Origin: Actinostola sp. cb2023
Lineage: Eukaryota; Cnidaria; Anthozoa; Actiniaria; Actinostolidae
Direction: 5' to 3'
Length of the DNA: 64,000 nucleotides
Assembly: GCA_033675265.1 (NCBI GenBank)
Contig: JAUJYZ010000079.1
Location: forward strand, 186,001-250,000
In this document: positions 24,593-36,371 of the stretch, in pieces
Layout of the letters: each line of letters starts with the position of its first letter
Numbering within the stretch: the first letter of the stretch is position 1
Position numbers and translations under genes: made by a program
The notes under the pieces: model-generated
Seen by the model: the letters and a program-made list of their open reading frames with translations, nothing else
Database searches by the model: none
Told to the model about the DNA's origin: nothing

Positions 24593-25133
24593 CAGTACAG
24601 CCTAGAAATATGTTAACATGCCCACTTGTGGGTTTTGCGTGGGCTCCATTAATGGACCCCACGCTTATATTGGACAGAGCCCATCTTTGCTCTAAAACGG
24701 AGCCCGTCCATACGAGTGCACATTTCTTTTGTTATACAGTTATTGTTATCGAGCATTTGACCATGAATTTGATTCACAAAGAACAGCAAGATCCGTCCTT
24801 AATGTTTTGTCTCTTTTTCGAAATCTGTTTTCTTACTTCACATTGATGATACTGTTTTAACTGTTTGAGGAAAGAAGCGTTTTATCTACAAGAAGAATTA
24901 TATTCGAAATGTTGTGAATTGAATTCTCACGTGCAGCGTGAACCGATTCAAACTGGTCACGATGTGTGAAATGAGACTAACGATGCCAACATATAATTAC
25001 AATCTCTTTAACTATCTCAGTTTCTAGACTAGATGATGCATTAAAGCGAGAGGTTTCCTTGAAGACATAAAAGCATGACAGCTGATGTCAAAAGCGTTGT
25101 TGTGACAGTTCAGAGATCAAAATAGTGTGCATA
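24593..25133. other. CAGTACAGCC terminus and spacer
   Basis: TA then CAGTACAGCCTAGAAATA at 24593 resembles the other CAGTAC termini, and is followed by a GCCCA/GTGGGCT word cluster (24620-24665). The matching right end was not found. The 78-codon plus frame 24610-24846 covers this repeat and is not called. Confidence 0.5.
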
Positions 25134-26240
25134 CAGTACAGTACAGCCCAAAAGTTTCCCCCGCATTGCGGCGCAATTGCGCTTGCGTTACCGCAATTGC
25201 GGTACCCCAAACGCAATTGCGCATCGATCAACCGCAATTGTGTTTGGTCGCCACAGCCGCAATTACGCCTCAATGGCTAAACAAGATTGCGGTTAGGCAA
25301 ACACAATTGCGTATAGTATCATATTCTTTACGATCACTTGTCTTGCCTATATAATATAATATGGTGATATTGTAATGATGAAGGAATAGTTGTCTCGATG
25401 TAAAGGTCTCAAAACAGTTCTCAATGAGTTCTCAAAAGAGTTTGTGTTGTCTGAGAGTCAAACTACACTCAACTTTTTGCCTCAGTACGGGCTTGACTGA
25501 CTTTTACTCGCAGCCGTTAATTTGCATTTCCGAAAGAAACTGTGTATGTCTAGAAATTACACGAACGATGTTGAATCAACTTACAGTAGCTATTATTTTT
25601 ATCAGCTTGTGTCGTTTTTATTGAAATGTCTGAAACATTACGTGCTTTTAAATTTCTCTCGGAACCTTACCGTAAAAGTATTAAAAGTAGAATATCATGC
25701 AAGCTTTAAGCTTCACGTATCTTCACTTTACAGTAAGACGATAAAGGCCGCAAAAAGTTTAAATGAACTCTTGAAATCATAATCCTACAATTTATAAACA
25801 ACATTCATTCACGTCTTTCCCAACTTTCGGCATGTCATGAGAATGTCATGTTTGAGACACTTGATTGACACATGGTGTGTTAGCACGTGAAAAAAGTCTA
25901 CGGGAAGCAGGGCACTTTGACGGGAACGTTACCAATCCGCTCCTTTTACTCTTTACTTTTTAATGGTGAATCTAAGAGATACGGTGATTTCTTGTGAAGA
26001 TCCGAGAGCTTTACTATAAATCACATTTATATCATTATCATAATGTGAGTATTTTATCCTACAGTAAGCTTTAGAAACGGTGATTCAACGAGTTTGTTTA
26101 CGATCATCACTATGGTGTTTTTGAGACAAAGTGCAAGAACGCTTTGTTCGCCGGTTGTTCCTTTTCTTGTATAAAAACAAATTAGATATAATTGCACACC
26201 AGTCAAAATACTATAAAAGATCAATTCATTGTCAATGAAA
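25134..26240 (+). mobile_element. CAGTACAG...CCC element with CGCAATTGCG word array
   Basis: TA and CAGTACAGTACAGCCC at 25134 are followed by about seven copies of CGCAATTGCG or close variants in both orientations up to 25310. Downstream, 25755-26055 matches 63357-63612, and 25960-26215 matches 17545-17800. The right boundary is uncertain. Frames inside (25424-25782, plus) are short and unrecognised. Confidence 0.6.
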
Positions 26241-26564
26241 GCATTCGCCATAAACCGTATAAAGCATAATTCATTGATCACAAAGTAAACATAACATACA
26301 GACATCGTCAGACATGCAGTAATGCCATCGTTGGAATTGTGGCCGACGTGAATTTTATTTAATGAGTGTGAAAGTGAACTGTACATTATGGTTAACCGAA
26401 ATATTGCCCAACCGACATATCGCTTTAACCCTTTCACCCAACTATCCCGGTTTTCCGGGAATCCTAACGTTTTTTGTTTGGACCCTGGGAACTACAATCG
26501 TTGCCAAAATGGTTGGCACGACTTGCCGTTTTCTAGTATGTTCAGAAGTGTGCAGGACTGCTGG
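26241..26564. other. no gene recognised
   Basis: Spacer between the preceding element and the 104-bp foldback. TACAATCGTTGCCAAAATGG near 26482 is an inverted partial match to the 80-bp repeat at 27012. Confidence 0.4.
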
Positions 26565-26857
26565 CCATCCTCGGGAACCCAGGGGTATATTCTGTCGCTC
26601 GTTACTCGCTCCCAGAGAAATACCCCTGGGAACGAAGTCTGTTGGAACTTGTTCCGGAAGTCAAAATTACTCTCGTTTCTGATTGGTCGACCTTATATGG
26701 TCGACTAATCAGTATCAAGTATTTCTGGTTGGAATAGGACAGCCGCCATTTTGAATTTTGACTTCCGGAACAAGTTCCAACAGACTTCGTTCCCAGGGGT
26801 ATTTCTCTGGGAGCGAGTAACGAGCGACAGAATATACTCCTGGGTTCCCGAGGATGG
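26565..26857. mobile_element. foldback element with 104-bp inverted arms
   Basis: Arms 26565-26668 and 26754-26857 are almost perfect inverted copies (CCTCGGGAACCCAGG, TTCTGTCGCTCGTTACTCGC, GTTGGAACTTGTTCCGGAAG), with an 85-bp loop. Each arm is itself partly palindromic (CAGGGGTAT...ATACCCCTG). The frames of 82-106 codons on both strands here are this palindrome read twice. Confidence 0.9.
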
Positions 26858-26929
26858 ACTACTGGCATACAACCCCCTTTCCCTTGGCTGCCCTCCCCCC
26901 TCCCCCCTCGGGCAAAGATGGGTGGAAAT

Positions 26930-26990
26930 GTTTCGTTTGAGGTCTGACGTCATAATCTGTCAATTTGCAGCAACATTGCTTGAGGGGGAG
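26930..26990 (+). pseudogene. short HUH-Rep-like fragment
   Basis: GACGTCATAATCTGTCAATT at 26946-26965 is identical to 27353-27372, which lies in the coding part of Rep copy 1 just after motif I. Flanking translation (DVIICQFAATLL) also fits the Rep. This may be a third, very short copy or a local duplication. Confidence 0.35.
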
Positions 26991-27011
26991 GGGGGAGGGA
27001 GGGGGGAGTGC

Positions 27012-27091
27012 CTCCAAAAGGGTTAGGAATGAAAATCACTGTTTTTTACTCAAAATAGTCAAGCGTGCCAAGACATTTTGGCAACGATTGT
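27012..27091 (+). repeat. 80-bp dispersed repeat, copy 1
   Basis: Identical, as far as can be read, to 36292-36371 in the same orientation. It starts CTCCAAAAGGGTTAGG and ends GGCAACGATTGT. It lies just upstream of Rep copy 1. Confidence 0.9.
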
Positions 27092-27283
27092 GTTTTTGTA
27101 ATGATTTTGAACATATATGTACATGTACCCAAAAACGTTAAAAAAGTCGTATTCACTAAGCTGTTGTTTTGGTTATGTTGGGATAATTTACGTCGTTGAT
27201 AGAGTAGGTTTGTGCCTCGAGGGGAGGGGGAGGGGGGTGGGGACAATCACGACCCATAATGCCTTGAGTGCTTGTGAATCAAA

Positions 27284-27913
<630 letters not shown>

Positions 27914-28083
27914 ATAACTTTATTTAAACACGGTGGACCCATCAGGATTTTACAAAGAAATATGATAAAATTGTAAATATCTATATACATAAACACTCTA
28001 TCTATCTAATTATTATATATAAAAACTAATACTATAAATAAACAAAATAACCTGCTTTTCAGGAGTGCCGTGTATTTAGTGAA

Positions 28084-30495
28084 CTAGTTAAAAAATCGTT
28101 TACAGCCAGCACGAAAACTACTAAGGGTTTGTGCTTGCCGTAATTCGTTTGGGAGGCCATTCCAAAGAACAGCCCCATTATAGCTAAAGCTATTTTTTCG
28201 ATAATTAGTGCGAGGAAATGGTATAGTAAGTTTGCACTCGGTGTCCTGCAATGAATAGCTTGTAACGCTGCTACGGTCTACAGATTTTGAGCGAAGGTAA
28301 TCTGGAGCAAGACCATTAAGTGATTTATAGACCATAACAGCTTTTTGAATTTGGCGTTGGCAGTCCAGTTTTTTCCAACCGAGCAATTCAAATAGATCAT
28401 CGGCATTAGTGTCATAGCTGGAGAAAGTTAAAACCCGAGCCGCACGATTTTGTAGCTTTTGTAATTTAGAGGCCAGGGTCTTACCACAATTTCCCCACAC
28501 AACACTGCAGTAATCAAAATGTGGCTGGATCAGCGAAGTAAAGATAAGCTGCAGAGTTCTGTGAGGAACAAAAGGTCTAATACGTTTCAGGGCCCCGATA
28601 CCAGAGGCAATTTTTTTAGATAATTTGTCGATATGTGCGTTCCAAGACAGACTTTCATCAATTAATACTCCAAGTGATTTCGTACTGGAGACTTGTTTGA
28701 TAGAAGCTCCATTAATTGTTAATGACGGGACAGTCTCAACAGTCATTAACCTTTGCCTTGACCCTATTAACATGAATTCTGTCTTAGACGTATTTAAAGT
28801 AAGCTTGTTTGCGTTAAGCCACTCTTTGACATTGACCAAATCTTGATTTAGAAAATGGTTAATGCTATCAACATTATCAGATGCGAAAGTTAGATGAGTA
28901 TCATCTGCATACATACGAGGCTGACAATGGGAAATACAGTTTGGGAGATCGTTGATGTAAAGGAGGAACAGCAAAGGCCCCAGGATGGTCCCCTGAGGAA
29001 TGCCACATGATAGTGAACAGTTATCTGACAAATAGCCATTCACTAAGCATTTTTGATTGCGTTCACTCAGATAGGAATTGAACCAGTCATTAGAGATACC
29101 CCCAATGCCATACTCGTATAATTTCGACAAAAGAATGACATGGTCCACCGTATTGAAAGCTTTTTTGAGATCTAAGAAAACTACGGCGTTTATTTCACCC
29201 TTGTCAATGTTAACAGCCCAATTGTCAGTAGCCTCGAGTAATGCAGTGACAGTAGAGTGAAGGTGTCGAAACCCTGACTGGTGACTAGAAAGTAGGTTAT
29301 TATCAGTTAAATATGTGAAGACCTGATCGTAAACTATTCTTTCAAACACTTTCGCCACTACCGGGATAATTGAGATTGGGCGGTAGTTATTCAGATCGTC
29401 ACGTTTCCCCTGTTTGAATAGTGGAATAACTTTAGAACACTTCCAGTCATCTGGGAAAATGCCTGTGACAATAGAGCGATTGAAAATGGAACAAAGAGAG
29501 TAAGCAATCAGGTCAGCACATTCACAAAGTAGCCTGGCAGAGATTGAATCCAGGCCAGTTGCTTTAGATTTGCTTAGTTTAGATACTAATGAATAAACTG
29601 TAGTTATATTGGTTTGTTTTAGCTCGAATAAATTTGCATTGTTGGAAATAAAATCAAGATATTCTAAATGTGAGCGGCTTTCATCGGGTATTGCACTAGC
29701 TAACCTAGGCCCAACACTAGCGAAGTGTTCATTAAAGGCCTCAGCTAGCTTTTGTGCATCAACAATGGAGTTACCGTTATTGTTTATCTCTTTTATATTC
29801 GAGCTTTTCAATTTTCTTGCAGAGAGCTCATTAGCGATCCTCCAAGTCGCTCTTGAGTTCCCTGCATTGTCATGAAAAGCCTTCTTGTAATACGATTCTT
29901 TTGCATTTTTTATTTCGGTATTCACAGAATTGCGGCATTTCTTGTAATTTAGCCAATCCGCAGGAGTATTTGAACAAGAAGCTTTTAATTTCAAGACATC
30001 TCTTTCATGCATGTGTTGTTTTAGCTGAGATGTAATCCAGGGTGATTTGGCAACACGAACACGTTTTGTGCGTATGGGAGCATGCTTATCAACGACCTTA
30101 TAAAAAATAGTTTTCCAAGCACACCACATACTGTTCGGATCATCATGTAGATTTATACTGCCCCAATTCTGTGAACAAATGTCATCACGAAAGTTTTGTG
30201 AGTTAAAGTGTTTAAACTTTCTATATGTCACCGTAGAATGACCCTTGTTAGGTAGACCAATAGAAATTTTTCGATAGGCGTAAACAAGACTATGATCACT
30301 AATGCCGACGTGCGAGACACCGGAGCAAACCACCCGATCCTGACAATTAGTAAATATTAAATCAATCAAAGTTGACGAGGTTTCGGTAACTCGCGTTGGT
30401 TTGTTTATGAATTGATGTAAACTGTAGAGATCAGTTATGCTGGTCAGCCGACGTGAATTATTATCCAGCTGCGTTGCAGCTAAATTACAATTCAA
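28084..30495 (-). CDS. CR1-like ORF2, end of endonuclease plus reverse transcriptase
   Basis: An 803-codon open frame. Residues 1-75 are the end of the APE-like endonuclease, with the SDH motif (ISDHSLVYA, about 66-73). The reverse transcriptase follows: YRPIS (371), the catalytic FLDLKKAFNTVDH block (440-452), the GIPQGTILGPLLF block (498-510) and the YADD catalytic box (529-532). The C-terminus has the LWNGLPNELR-type tail typical of CR1-like elements. It makes cDNA from the element's own RNA at the target nick. The frame lacks its own start, since the N-terminal half is in another frame at 30629-31045. Confidence 0.93.
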   Translation of the reverse strand: MNCNLAATQLDNNSRRLTSITDLYSLHQFINKPTRVTETSSTLIDLIFTNCQDRVVCSGVSHVGISDHSLVYAYRKISIGLPNKGHSTVTYRKFKHFNSQNFRDDICSQNWGSINLHDDPNSMWCAWKTIFYKVVDKHAPIRTKRVRVAKSPWITSQLKQHMHERDVLKLKASCSNTPADWLNYKKCRNSVNTEIKNAKESYYKKAFHDNAGNSRATWRIANELSARKLKSSNIKEINNNGNSIVDAQKLAEAFNEHFASVGPRLASAIPDESRSHLEYLDFISNNANLFELKQTNITTVYSLVSKLSKSKATGLDSISARLLCECADLIAYSLCSIFNRSIVTGIFPDDWKCSKVIPLFKQGKRDDLNNYRPISIIPVVAKVFERIVYDQVFTYLTDNNLLSSHQSGFRHLHSTVTALLEATDNWAVNIDKGEINAVVFLDLKKAFNTVDHVILLSKLYEYGIGGISNDWFNSYLSERNQKCLVNGYLSDNCSLSCGIPQGTILGPLLFLLYINDLPNCISHCQPRMYADDTHLTFASDNVDSINHFLNQDLVNVKEWLNANKLTLNTSKTEFMLIGSRQRLMTVETVPSLTINGASIKQVSSTKSLGVLIDESLSWNAHIDKLSKKIASGIGALKRIRPFVPHRTLQLIFTSLIQPHFDYCSVVWGNCGKTLASKLQKLQNRAARVLTFSSYDTNADDLFELLGWKKLDCQRQIQKAVMVYKSLNGLAPDYLRSKSVDRSSVTSYSLQDTECKLTIPFPRTNYRKNSFSYNGAVLWNGLPNELRQAQTLSSFRAGCKRFFN

Positions 30496-30628
30496 GTCAC
30501 CAGCTATGTAAAATTCAATACCTTCGGCATCAAGCCTGCCAACGAGGGTTTCAAATGAACTAAATTTGTCAATAGATGAATCCGGTGGCCTATACCATGT
30601 TGCAATGACAAAAGGCTTCGATCATGGC

Positions 30629-31045
30629 TTACGAATTTCGACACATAGATTTTCGAGTTGGTCGAGGGATAAATCTATCTATGCGTTGTGCGTAAGTGAT
30701 AGTGGATAGAATGTAAAAACACACCCCTCCACCAAATCTCCCATTCACGCCTCGGTCATGACGGACAATATCATATCCCGGAATATACAGCTCGTTATCC
30801 GTAATTGACGAGTCAAGCCTTGATTCATTAATAGCTAAAACATCTATAGGATTGACAGCAAGGAAAACCCTAAGCTCATCGATGTGCTTTATAAGGCTGG
30901 TAATATTCAATGAAGCTATCTTGAAGCCACGCATAGTGGGAATGGATCTAGGAAGGACAGGTCGACTTTGTAATCCCGAATGGAAATTAGAAATATTCGA
31001 ACTGGAAACTAAAGTAAGTGATTCATTCACTACGCCATGCTGCAC
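30629..31045 (-). pseudogene. CR1-like ORF2, N-terminal APE endonuclease part
   Basis: A 138-codon frame with the endonuclease landmarks FKIASLNITSL and LAINESRLD (the catalytic Asn/Glu strand) and a GGVCFYI segment. It starts 22 bp after ORF1's stop, the usual tight ORF1-ORF2 spacing. It is out of frame with the 28084-30495 part, so at least one indel near 30500-30640 breaks ORF2. Confidence 0.85.
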
Positions 31046-31066
31046 AGCACAATTGTTATTATCAGT

Positions 31067-31510
31067 TCAATTAAGCTTACTATCAATGTGAGTCGAGTAG
31101 TTTGACGAGAGCTCTCTTACCCCTTTCAGGTTAAGGTGCAGCCCACCTCTGTTCAAGCATCCAGCATCAATATTGTCGTTTAGAATGAAGTCCCAGCCTC
31201 TGTTATTGCAAAACCTTCGAAGTAACTTGTTTACCTCTTGGGCCTTTCTCCAGAGCTCACTTTCCCTTCTGAAGAGAATAGCAGAAATTGAGACTTGCGT
31301 ACTCGGTGAATCACTTTGAACTTGGTCCGCCAGGTTAACTATGCTTTCTGCAATTTGCTGAGCAGACTGTGATGATCGAAGATCGTTTGTGCCTATGTGC
31401 AGGACGATATTTTCAGGTTGTTTTCTTGTAATAGGCCTAATAAAGTCTTCCATATCTTCAATTGATGCGCCGGGAAATGATTTGGTCACAACTTTATTGG
31501 ATTTGGACAA
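31067..31510 (-). pseudogene. CR1-like ORF1, SGNH/GDSL esterase domain
   Basis: It contains IVLHIGTNDLRSS (block III, GTND) and GGLHLNLKG (block V with the catalytic His). The block I GDS lies at the end of the upstream frame (VIAGDSS, near 31510), so the two frames are one domain split by a frameshift. Esterase domains in ORF1 are known from CR1-clade LINEs. Their exact role is not settled. Confidence 0.85.
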
Positions 31511-32613
31511 CTAGAGTCCCCAGCTATTACAGTTACAGGTTTCCTTGAGAAGCTATGGTCGTTGCTAACGGGCTCATCATTATTTAGCTGGTTCCGGGAA
31601 GGATTAGTCGAATTGTTGTTCCGATTGATCTGCTTACGGCTCCTATTATCATTTCGTTTCCTATTCTTCTTAAGACGGTTTCGAGATTGCGTTTCGTGTG
31701 AAGGGGACTCTCTCTGTGGGTTAATGCCTTGTTGAGAAAGTAAAGATATGACTTGATCTATACTTTGTACTTGCGATGGAGGAGTAGTCGATCTTTTGGA
31801 TTGATTAACATCTCGATGAGAACGTTGGGCACAGGAAGATACGCCGGGAAGATTGCAACTTGAGGCCCTGAGATGAACATCCTGGTCATGTTGGACAGAC
31901 TGGGGTTTATTATTATTATTTACTAGCAAGGAACTGAGCACTTGGAACACTGTATTAAGTTCAGCGTTTTCTTTCTTTAAGCGATCTACCTCAATTAGCA
32001 TAGCGTCCTTCGTTGCACTCGAGTGGTTTTGAGCGGGAACTTTAAAATTCCGTTTTAAATCGTTCAGATCTTTCCTCAGAGACTGGATTTGGACGGCAGC
32101 GGTTTGAAGGCAGTTACAATTACAGGATGTTGGGGCCACAGGACTCACATCTTCGATGTAAGAGAACAAATTTCCTTCGGCGTTGGATTCCATATGCAAA
32201 CTTGCATTGACACTTTCATCTCCATTATCAGCGACGAGACTCGGTTGATTTGAGCAAGACTCGATTAGATACTTTAGTTTGGCTTTGATCTCCTTGACGT
32301 GATCAGACGGTCCTTGAATTAATAATGTTTTGGTGGATGAAAATAGTGTGAGCGTCACAGGTTTGAACTTTAGTACAGACGATCGATCGGTAGTAGTGAT
32401 TGAAGGTTGCTCGTCAATAAATTCACTGAAATATTCTTCACAGAAATCTCTAAGATCCTCGACTGTTCCAACCCAAATGTATTGATCTTTCTTTTCGTTG
32501 AATGACAGAGGATTAACTCTAGCAGTTTGACCTGCATTGATTCGTTCAACGGGAGTATTAAAGTAGATATCGTCAGAGCTATCTGTTATATGTCCGCACT
32601 CCGCCATGATCAC
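31486..32613 (-). CDS. CR1-like ORF1, N-terminal and coiled-coil part
   Basis: A 375-codon frame. It has a Cys cluster CNCNCLQ near residue 165, followed by a leucine-rich coiled coil (IQSLRKDLNDLKRNF, RLKKENAELNTVFQVL) and a basic Ser/Asn-rich linker (about 290-350), ending in the GDS of the esterase domain. Such ORF1 proteins bind RNA and self-associate. The ATG at 32613 is the last LINE base I can assign, because Rep coding sequence follows within about 20-35 bp. The 5' UTR is therefore very short or missing. Confidence 0.8.
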   Translation of the reverse strand: MIMAECGHITDSSDDIYFNTPVERINAGQTARVNPLSFNEKKDQYIWVGTVEDLRDFCEEYFSEFIDEQPSITTTDRSSVLKFKPVTLTLFSSTKTLLIQGPSDHVKEIKAKLKYLIESCSNQPSLVADNGDESVNASLHMESNAEGNLFSYIEDVSPVAPTSCNCNCLQTAAVQIQSLRKDLNDLKRNFKVPAQNHSSATKDAMLIEVDRLKKENAELNTVFQVLSSLLVNNNNKPQSVQHDQDVHLRASSCNLPGVSSCAQRSHRDVNQSKRSTTPPSQVQSIDQVISLLSQQGINPQRESPSHETQSRNRLKKNRKRNDNRSRKQINRNNNSTNPSRNQLNNDEPVSNDHSFSRKPVTVIAGDSSCPNPIKL

Positions 32614-33749
32614 ACAACTTCAGCTAAGATGTCATTATCACATGGCGCTGAAGCTTGATAAGAAATGCCGTTGGGTCTCCGTGAGGAATTTCTTGGATAG
32701 TCATTACAATATCAAGGTGAACTTTAGTGATTCTCACACTAATTACTACAGCGCGTATCGATACTACGTGAAAGAGGACAGCGAAGCACTACATTCACCT
32801 GACCATCCTATTCTGAGAGATATCCCCCGAACTACAGAGGCAACAGCAACCCGAAAGACAGCGGCCGCAAGCAAAAGTAAAAAGAAAATCAGGAGACGAA
32901 AGAAAAGACTCAGTGTCTACGAGGTGACTCAAGTAATCAGAAAGAATGGAATAAAAAGTCGATTGGAGTTAATGGCACTGGCTTCCTCACAAGAACGCGA
33001 AGGAAAAACCGATCTACCAGAATTTATTGCCAATAGGGGAAGTAAAGTCGTAGACGACGCCTTAAAACTTGCTCATGAATTCGCTACAGCTGAGAAAACG
33101 CAATCCCGATTGAGAAAGTCAAGGATTCAGTTGCTGGAAGAACAGCTCAACGACCCTTGCGCTGAAGGCTGTAATAAAAGTTGGCAAGAGTGTGCACTGC
33201 AATTATTAGATCGAAATGGCATTGAGGCATCGACTTATTTTAATGCAATGTACCAGGCACTCAAGCTTGGGCGTGGTAAATATCGCAACATCTACATATA
33301 TGGCCCTGCAAACTCCGGTAAGACATTCATGCTTGCCCCGTTGAAGAGCATTTATATAGCATTTGTGAATCCAGCAACCGGTAGTTTTGCGTGGGTCGGG
33401 GCAGAACAGGCCGAAGTGATACTGCTGAATGACTTCAGATGGAGTGCTTCCATAATTGCATGGTCGGACTTTCTCCAAATGCTTGAGGGTGACACCATGC
33501 ATCTTGCAGCCCCAAAGAGCTTCATGCAGCAAGACCTAGTGTTTGAGAAAGACACCATTTTTTGCTACCGCAGATTCACCGCTAATGTGTATGAAAGGAG
33601 GCAGTATTGACTTCGTTAACAGTGAAATGATGAGTGTCCGATGGTGCCATTTCCATTTCCGAAGCCAAATATCTCATCACCAACAGAAGACACTAAAGCC
33701 ATGTGAGAGATGCTTCGCCGAGCTTATTCTGTCTTACAAAACGGATTAA
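32614..33749 (+). pseudogene. HUH endonuclease + SF3 helicase Rep protein, copy 1, main part
   Basis: The frame 32606-33610 (334 codons) begins inside the LINE border; its true start is upstream of the LINE. Visible motifs: HUH motif II (HYH, residues 10-12), motif III Y-x-x-K (Y53, K56) with the nicking Tyr, a basic linker (K-R-K rich, 83-101), and the helicase Walker A GPANSGKT (233-240) and Walker B VILLND (271-276). A one-base shift near 33555 moves the rest into the frame 33543-33749, where FATADSPL fits SF3 motif C. Such proteins nick and unwind DNA for rolling-circle replication in CRESS-DNA viruses, parvoviruses and some eukaryotic transposons (replitrons). Which of these this descends from is not decided here. 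Confidence 0.8.
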
Positions 33750-33872
33750 GTATATGTTCACATATTTTCCTTTGTCATGACTGACTGTCTGTCTGTGTGT
33801 GTGTGTCTGGATTTCTGATTGACTTACCGTCTGTCTGTCTGCCTGAATGCCTGTCTGACTGACTGACTGAGT

Positions 33873-34335
<463 letters not shown>

Positions 34336-34460
34336 GAATCACAGATATACAGAAAGAGTTTTAACGCATATAATTACCATGACTGCATGAAAAGTGCATG
34401 TAAACGAAGCGAAAACCACTGCACTATATCGTTGGTATGGAGAATTAACACAGGGAGCCC

Positions 34461-34860
34461 AACGGTTCTCCCCCACGATTCACCATCAATAAATGCACCA
34501 AAATTCATAACCACCTGAACAAAACAACCTGCAACTATGGTTTCTATGTTCACAGTTATTAGAACGTTACAACTGTTTCGGATATTAGTTTCTATGTCCG
34601 ATATTTTATAAATTTTCGAACGATTCTCCGCAAAATCACAAAATTAAAACAATAAACATTATTTTTCATATATCGGTTTAGCGGAGAACCGTTTTTTACC
34701 ACAACAGGGTTGTTTAATTTTAAAACTTTCAAAGCTTCAAGTTGTTGGCATGTTTCTACTTAATACTTTTAAGGGTAAAGTAATCTCAAAGCGTTTACAC
34801 AGACTCATTAAAAGACCAGAAATAAATGGAGAACCATTGGAGAATCGTTGGAGAACAATC
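34461..34860. repeat. six copies of GGAGAAYCGTT-type motif
   Basis: Copies at 34461 (inverted), 34619 (inverted), 34683, 34828, 34839 and 34850; the last three are a direct 11-bp tandem. The 34619 and 34683 copies form a hairpin (AACGATTCTCCGC with GCGGAGAACCGTT). The array lies between the Rep remnant and the mariner-type transposase, and could be binding sites belonging to either. Confidence 0.7.
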
Positions 34861-34880
34861 AAATGCAATACTTTTTTACG

Positions 34881-35441
34881 TTAATATTTGGTTCTGCAAC
34901 CTTTCCCCTTTATTATAGCATCCATTCTGCGTGGTAGGCTATCAATCGTGTTGCCGTTTATCAATTCTTTATCGAAAGAAAGGAGTGTTTGTACTACTCG
35001 TTCTTTAAATTCAAGAAATGATTCCTTCGTAATATTGTAGGTTATGGCATCTGACATCAAACGTTTCTTAACTAAATGAAACACATTTTCAATAGCGTTT
35101 ATATCAGGTGATCTAGGTGGTATAACCCACAGTTCAGCGTTTTGTTTGATTAATTCCGACTTAGCAAGAGTACTATTTTGTGAGGAATCATTGTCCATTA
35201 CAAAAAGGCGAGTCGGGCCTTTCATTGAATGACTGAAGCATTCATCAAAATTCCTTCTGATGAAGCTGGCGAAGTATTGTCCATTCATTTTCTCATAGTC
35301 CTCAACAAACACTACCCCGGCGGAGTGTGAAATGACGACGATAAGGTGAAGTCTCTTGCCTCCAGCCAGATCCTTTGATCCTTTGGCTGTCACTTTCAGG
35401 CCTTCGTTTAGTTTCCGCCATACCCTGGCTCTTGGTCTCAT
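34881..35441 (-). pseudogene. Tc1/mariner-type transposase, C-terminal half
   Basis: A 186-codon frame carrying the second catalytic Asp in RLFVMDNDSSQNS and the third acidic residue in RSPDINAIENVFHLVK, the SPDxNxIE signature of Tc1/mariner DDE enzymes. About 34 residues separate them, fitting a DD34E type. It joins the N-terminal half (35464-36021) through a single-base frameshift near 35448. Such enzymes cut and paste an element at TA sites. I did not find convincing terminal inverted repeats around it. Confidence 0.88.
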
Positions 35442-35463
35442 GGCTTCTCCAAGTGGATTTCTT

Positions 35464-36021
35464 TTATATATGAAAGGAGACTCCGTCCAAATAAAATGCT
35501 ATGTCTTTACTCCAAAAGTCAGATTTTTCCTTAAAAATCAGCTTCATTCTTTTAGCAAATCGTATTCTAAGGGTTTTATCTTTGGCACTGAGTAGACCTT
35601 TCTTGCGTGTTTGTAAAAACTTATAACCATTCTTATTCAGACAACGCACATACGTTCTATAGCTTGCATATTTAAAGTCAAAACCGTTGTGTTCTGTAAT
35701 CCTTTTTACCGTGAAATTGACATCCTCTTGTTGCATCGAAGGGATTGAACGGATAAGACACCTAATATCCCTCTTCGTCAGTATACATGGTCGTCCAACA
35801 ATTTTCTTTATTCTGTCTTTCTTGTTCTTTGTTATTTCATCTTCCAAAACACAACGTCTCACGGAGGATTTCGATATTTTACATATTTTTGCGATGTCCC
35901 CATACGATAGCTTTTCGCGTTGTCGCAAACTCAAATAGTAAGAGCTCTTGTTTTTGGTGCAATTTTCCGTTGGTGTAATGTTGCCATAGTTATGTGTGAC
36001 GAAGGAATCACACCATTGCAA
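35464..36021 (-). pseudogene. Tc1/mariner-type transposase, N-terminal half
   Basis: A 185-codon frame with paired helix-turn-helix-like segments (YGDIAKICKISKSSVRR; a GRPCILTKRD GRP/AT-hook-like linker; VKRITEHNGF). It ends with the first catalytic Asp in AFYLDGVSF and then runs off frame. The order is the paired DNA-binding domain followed by the catalytic domain of Tc1/mariner transposases. The reading break just after the first Asp inactivates this copy. Confidence 0.88.
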
Positions 36022-36291
36022 TTAAGCTCGTGCTGTTGTGTAAGCTCGCGCACCCATTCAACGTACCGTAAATATATCGCATATATTTTGGGATAATCAA
36101 CTAAAAACGCAAAAATGTCTATTGTCTGTTTCATTTTCATAGAAAAAATATGTTATTAGGTTAGTAATTTTCTCAGTTTTACATTATACCCTAATATATG
36201 GGTCTAAAGGGCCTCCCTCTATATCCTTTAACGGAGATGACGTCATATATGACAAGAGCGTTATTCACATTCATTCCATAGCCTAATTCAT

Positions 36292-36371
36292 CTCCAAAAG
36301 GGTTAGGAATGAAAATCACTGTTTTTTACTCAAAATAGTCAAGCGTGCCAAGACATTTTGGCAACGATTGT
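36292..36371 (+). repeat. 80-bp dispersed repeat, copy 2
   Basis: Same sequence and orientation as 27012-27091. It sits about 270 bp beyond the transposase N-terminus. Confidence 0.9.

Noticed and set aside
26362..27026. Several 82-106 codon frames on both strands
   Set aside because: They read the arms of one 104-bp foldback twice.
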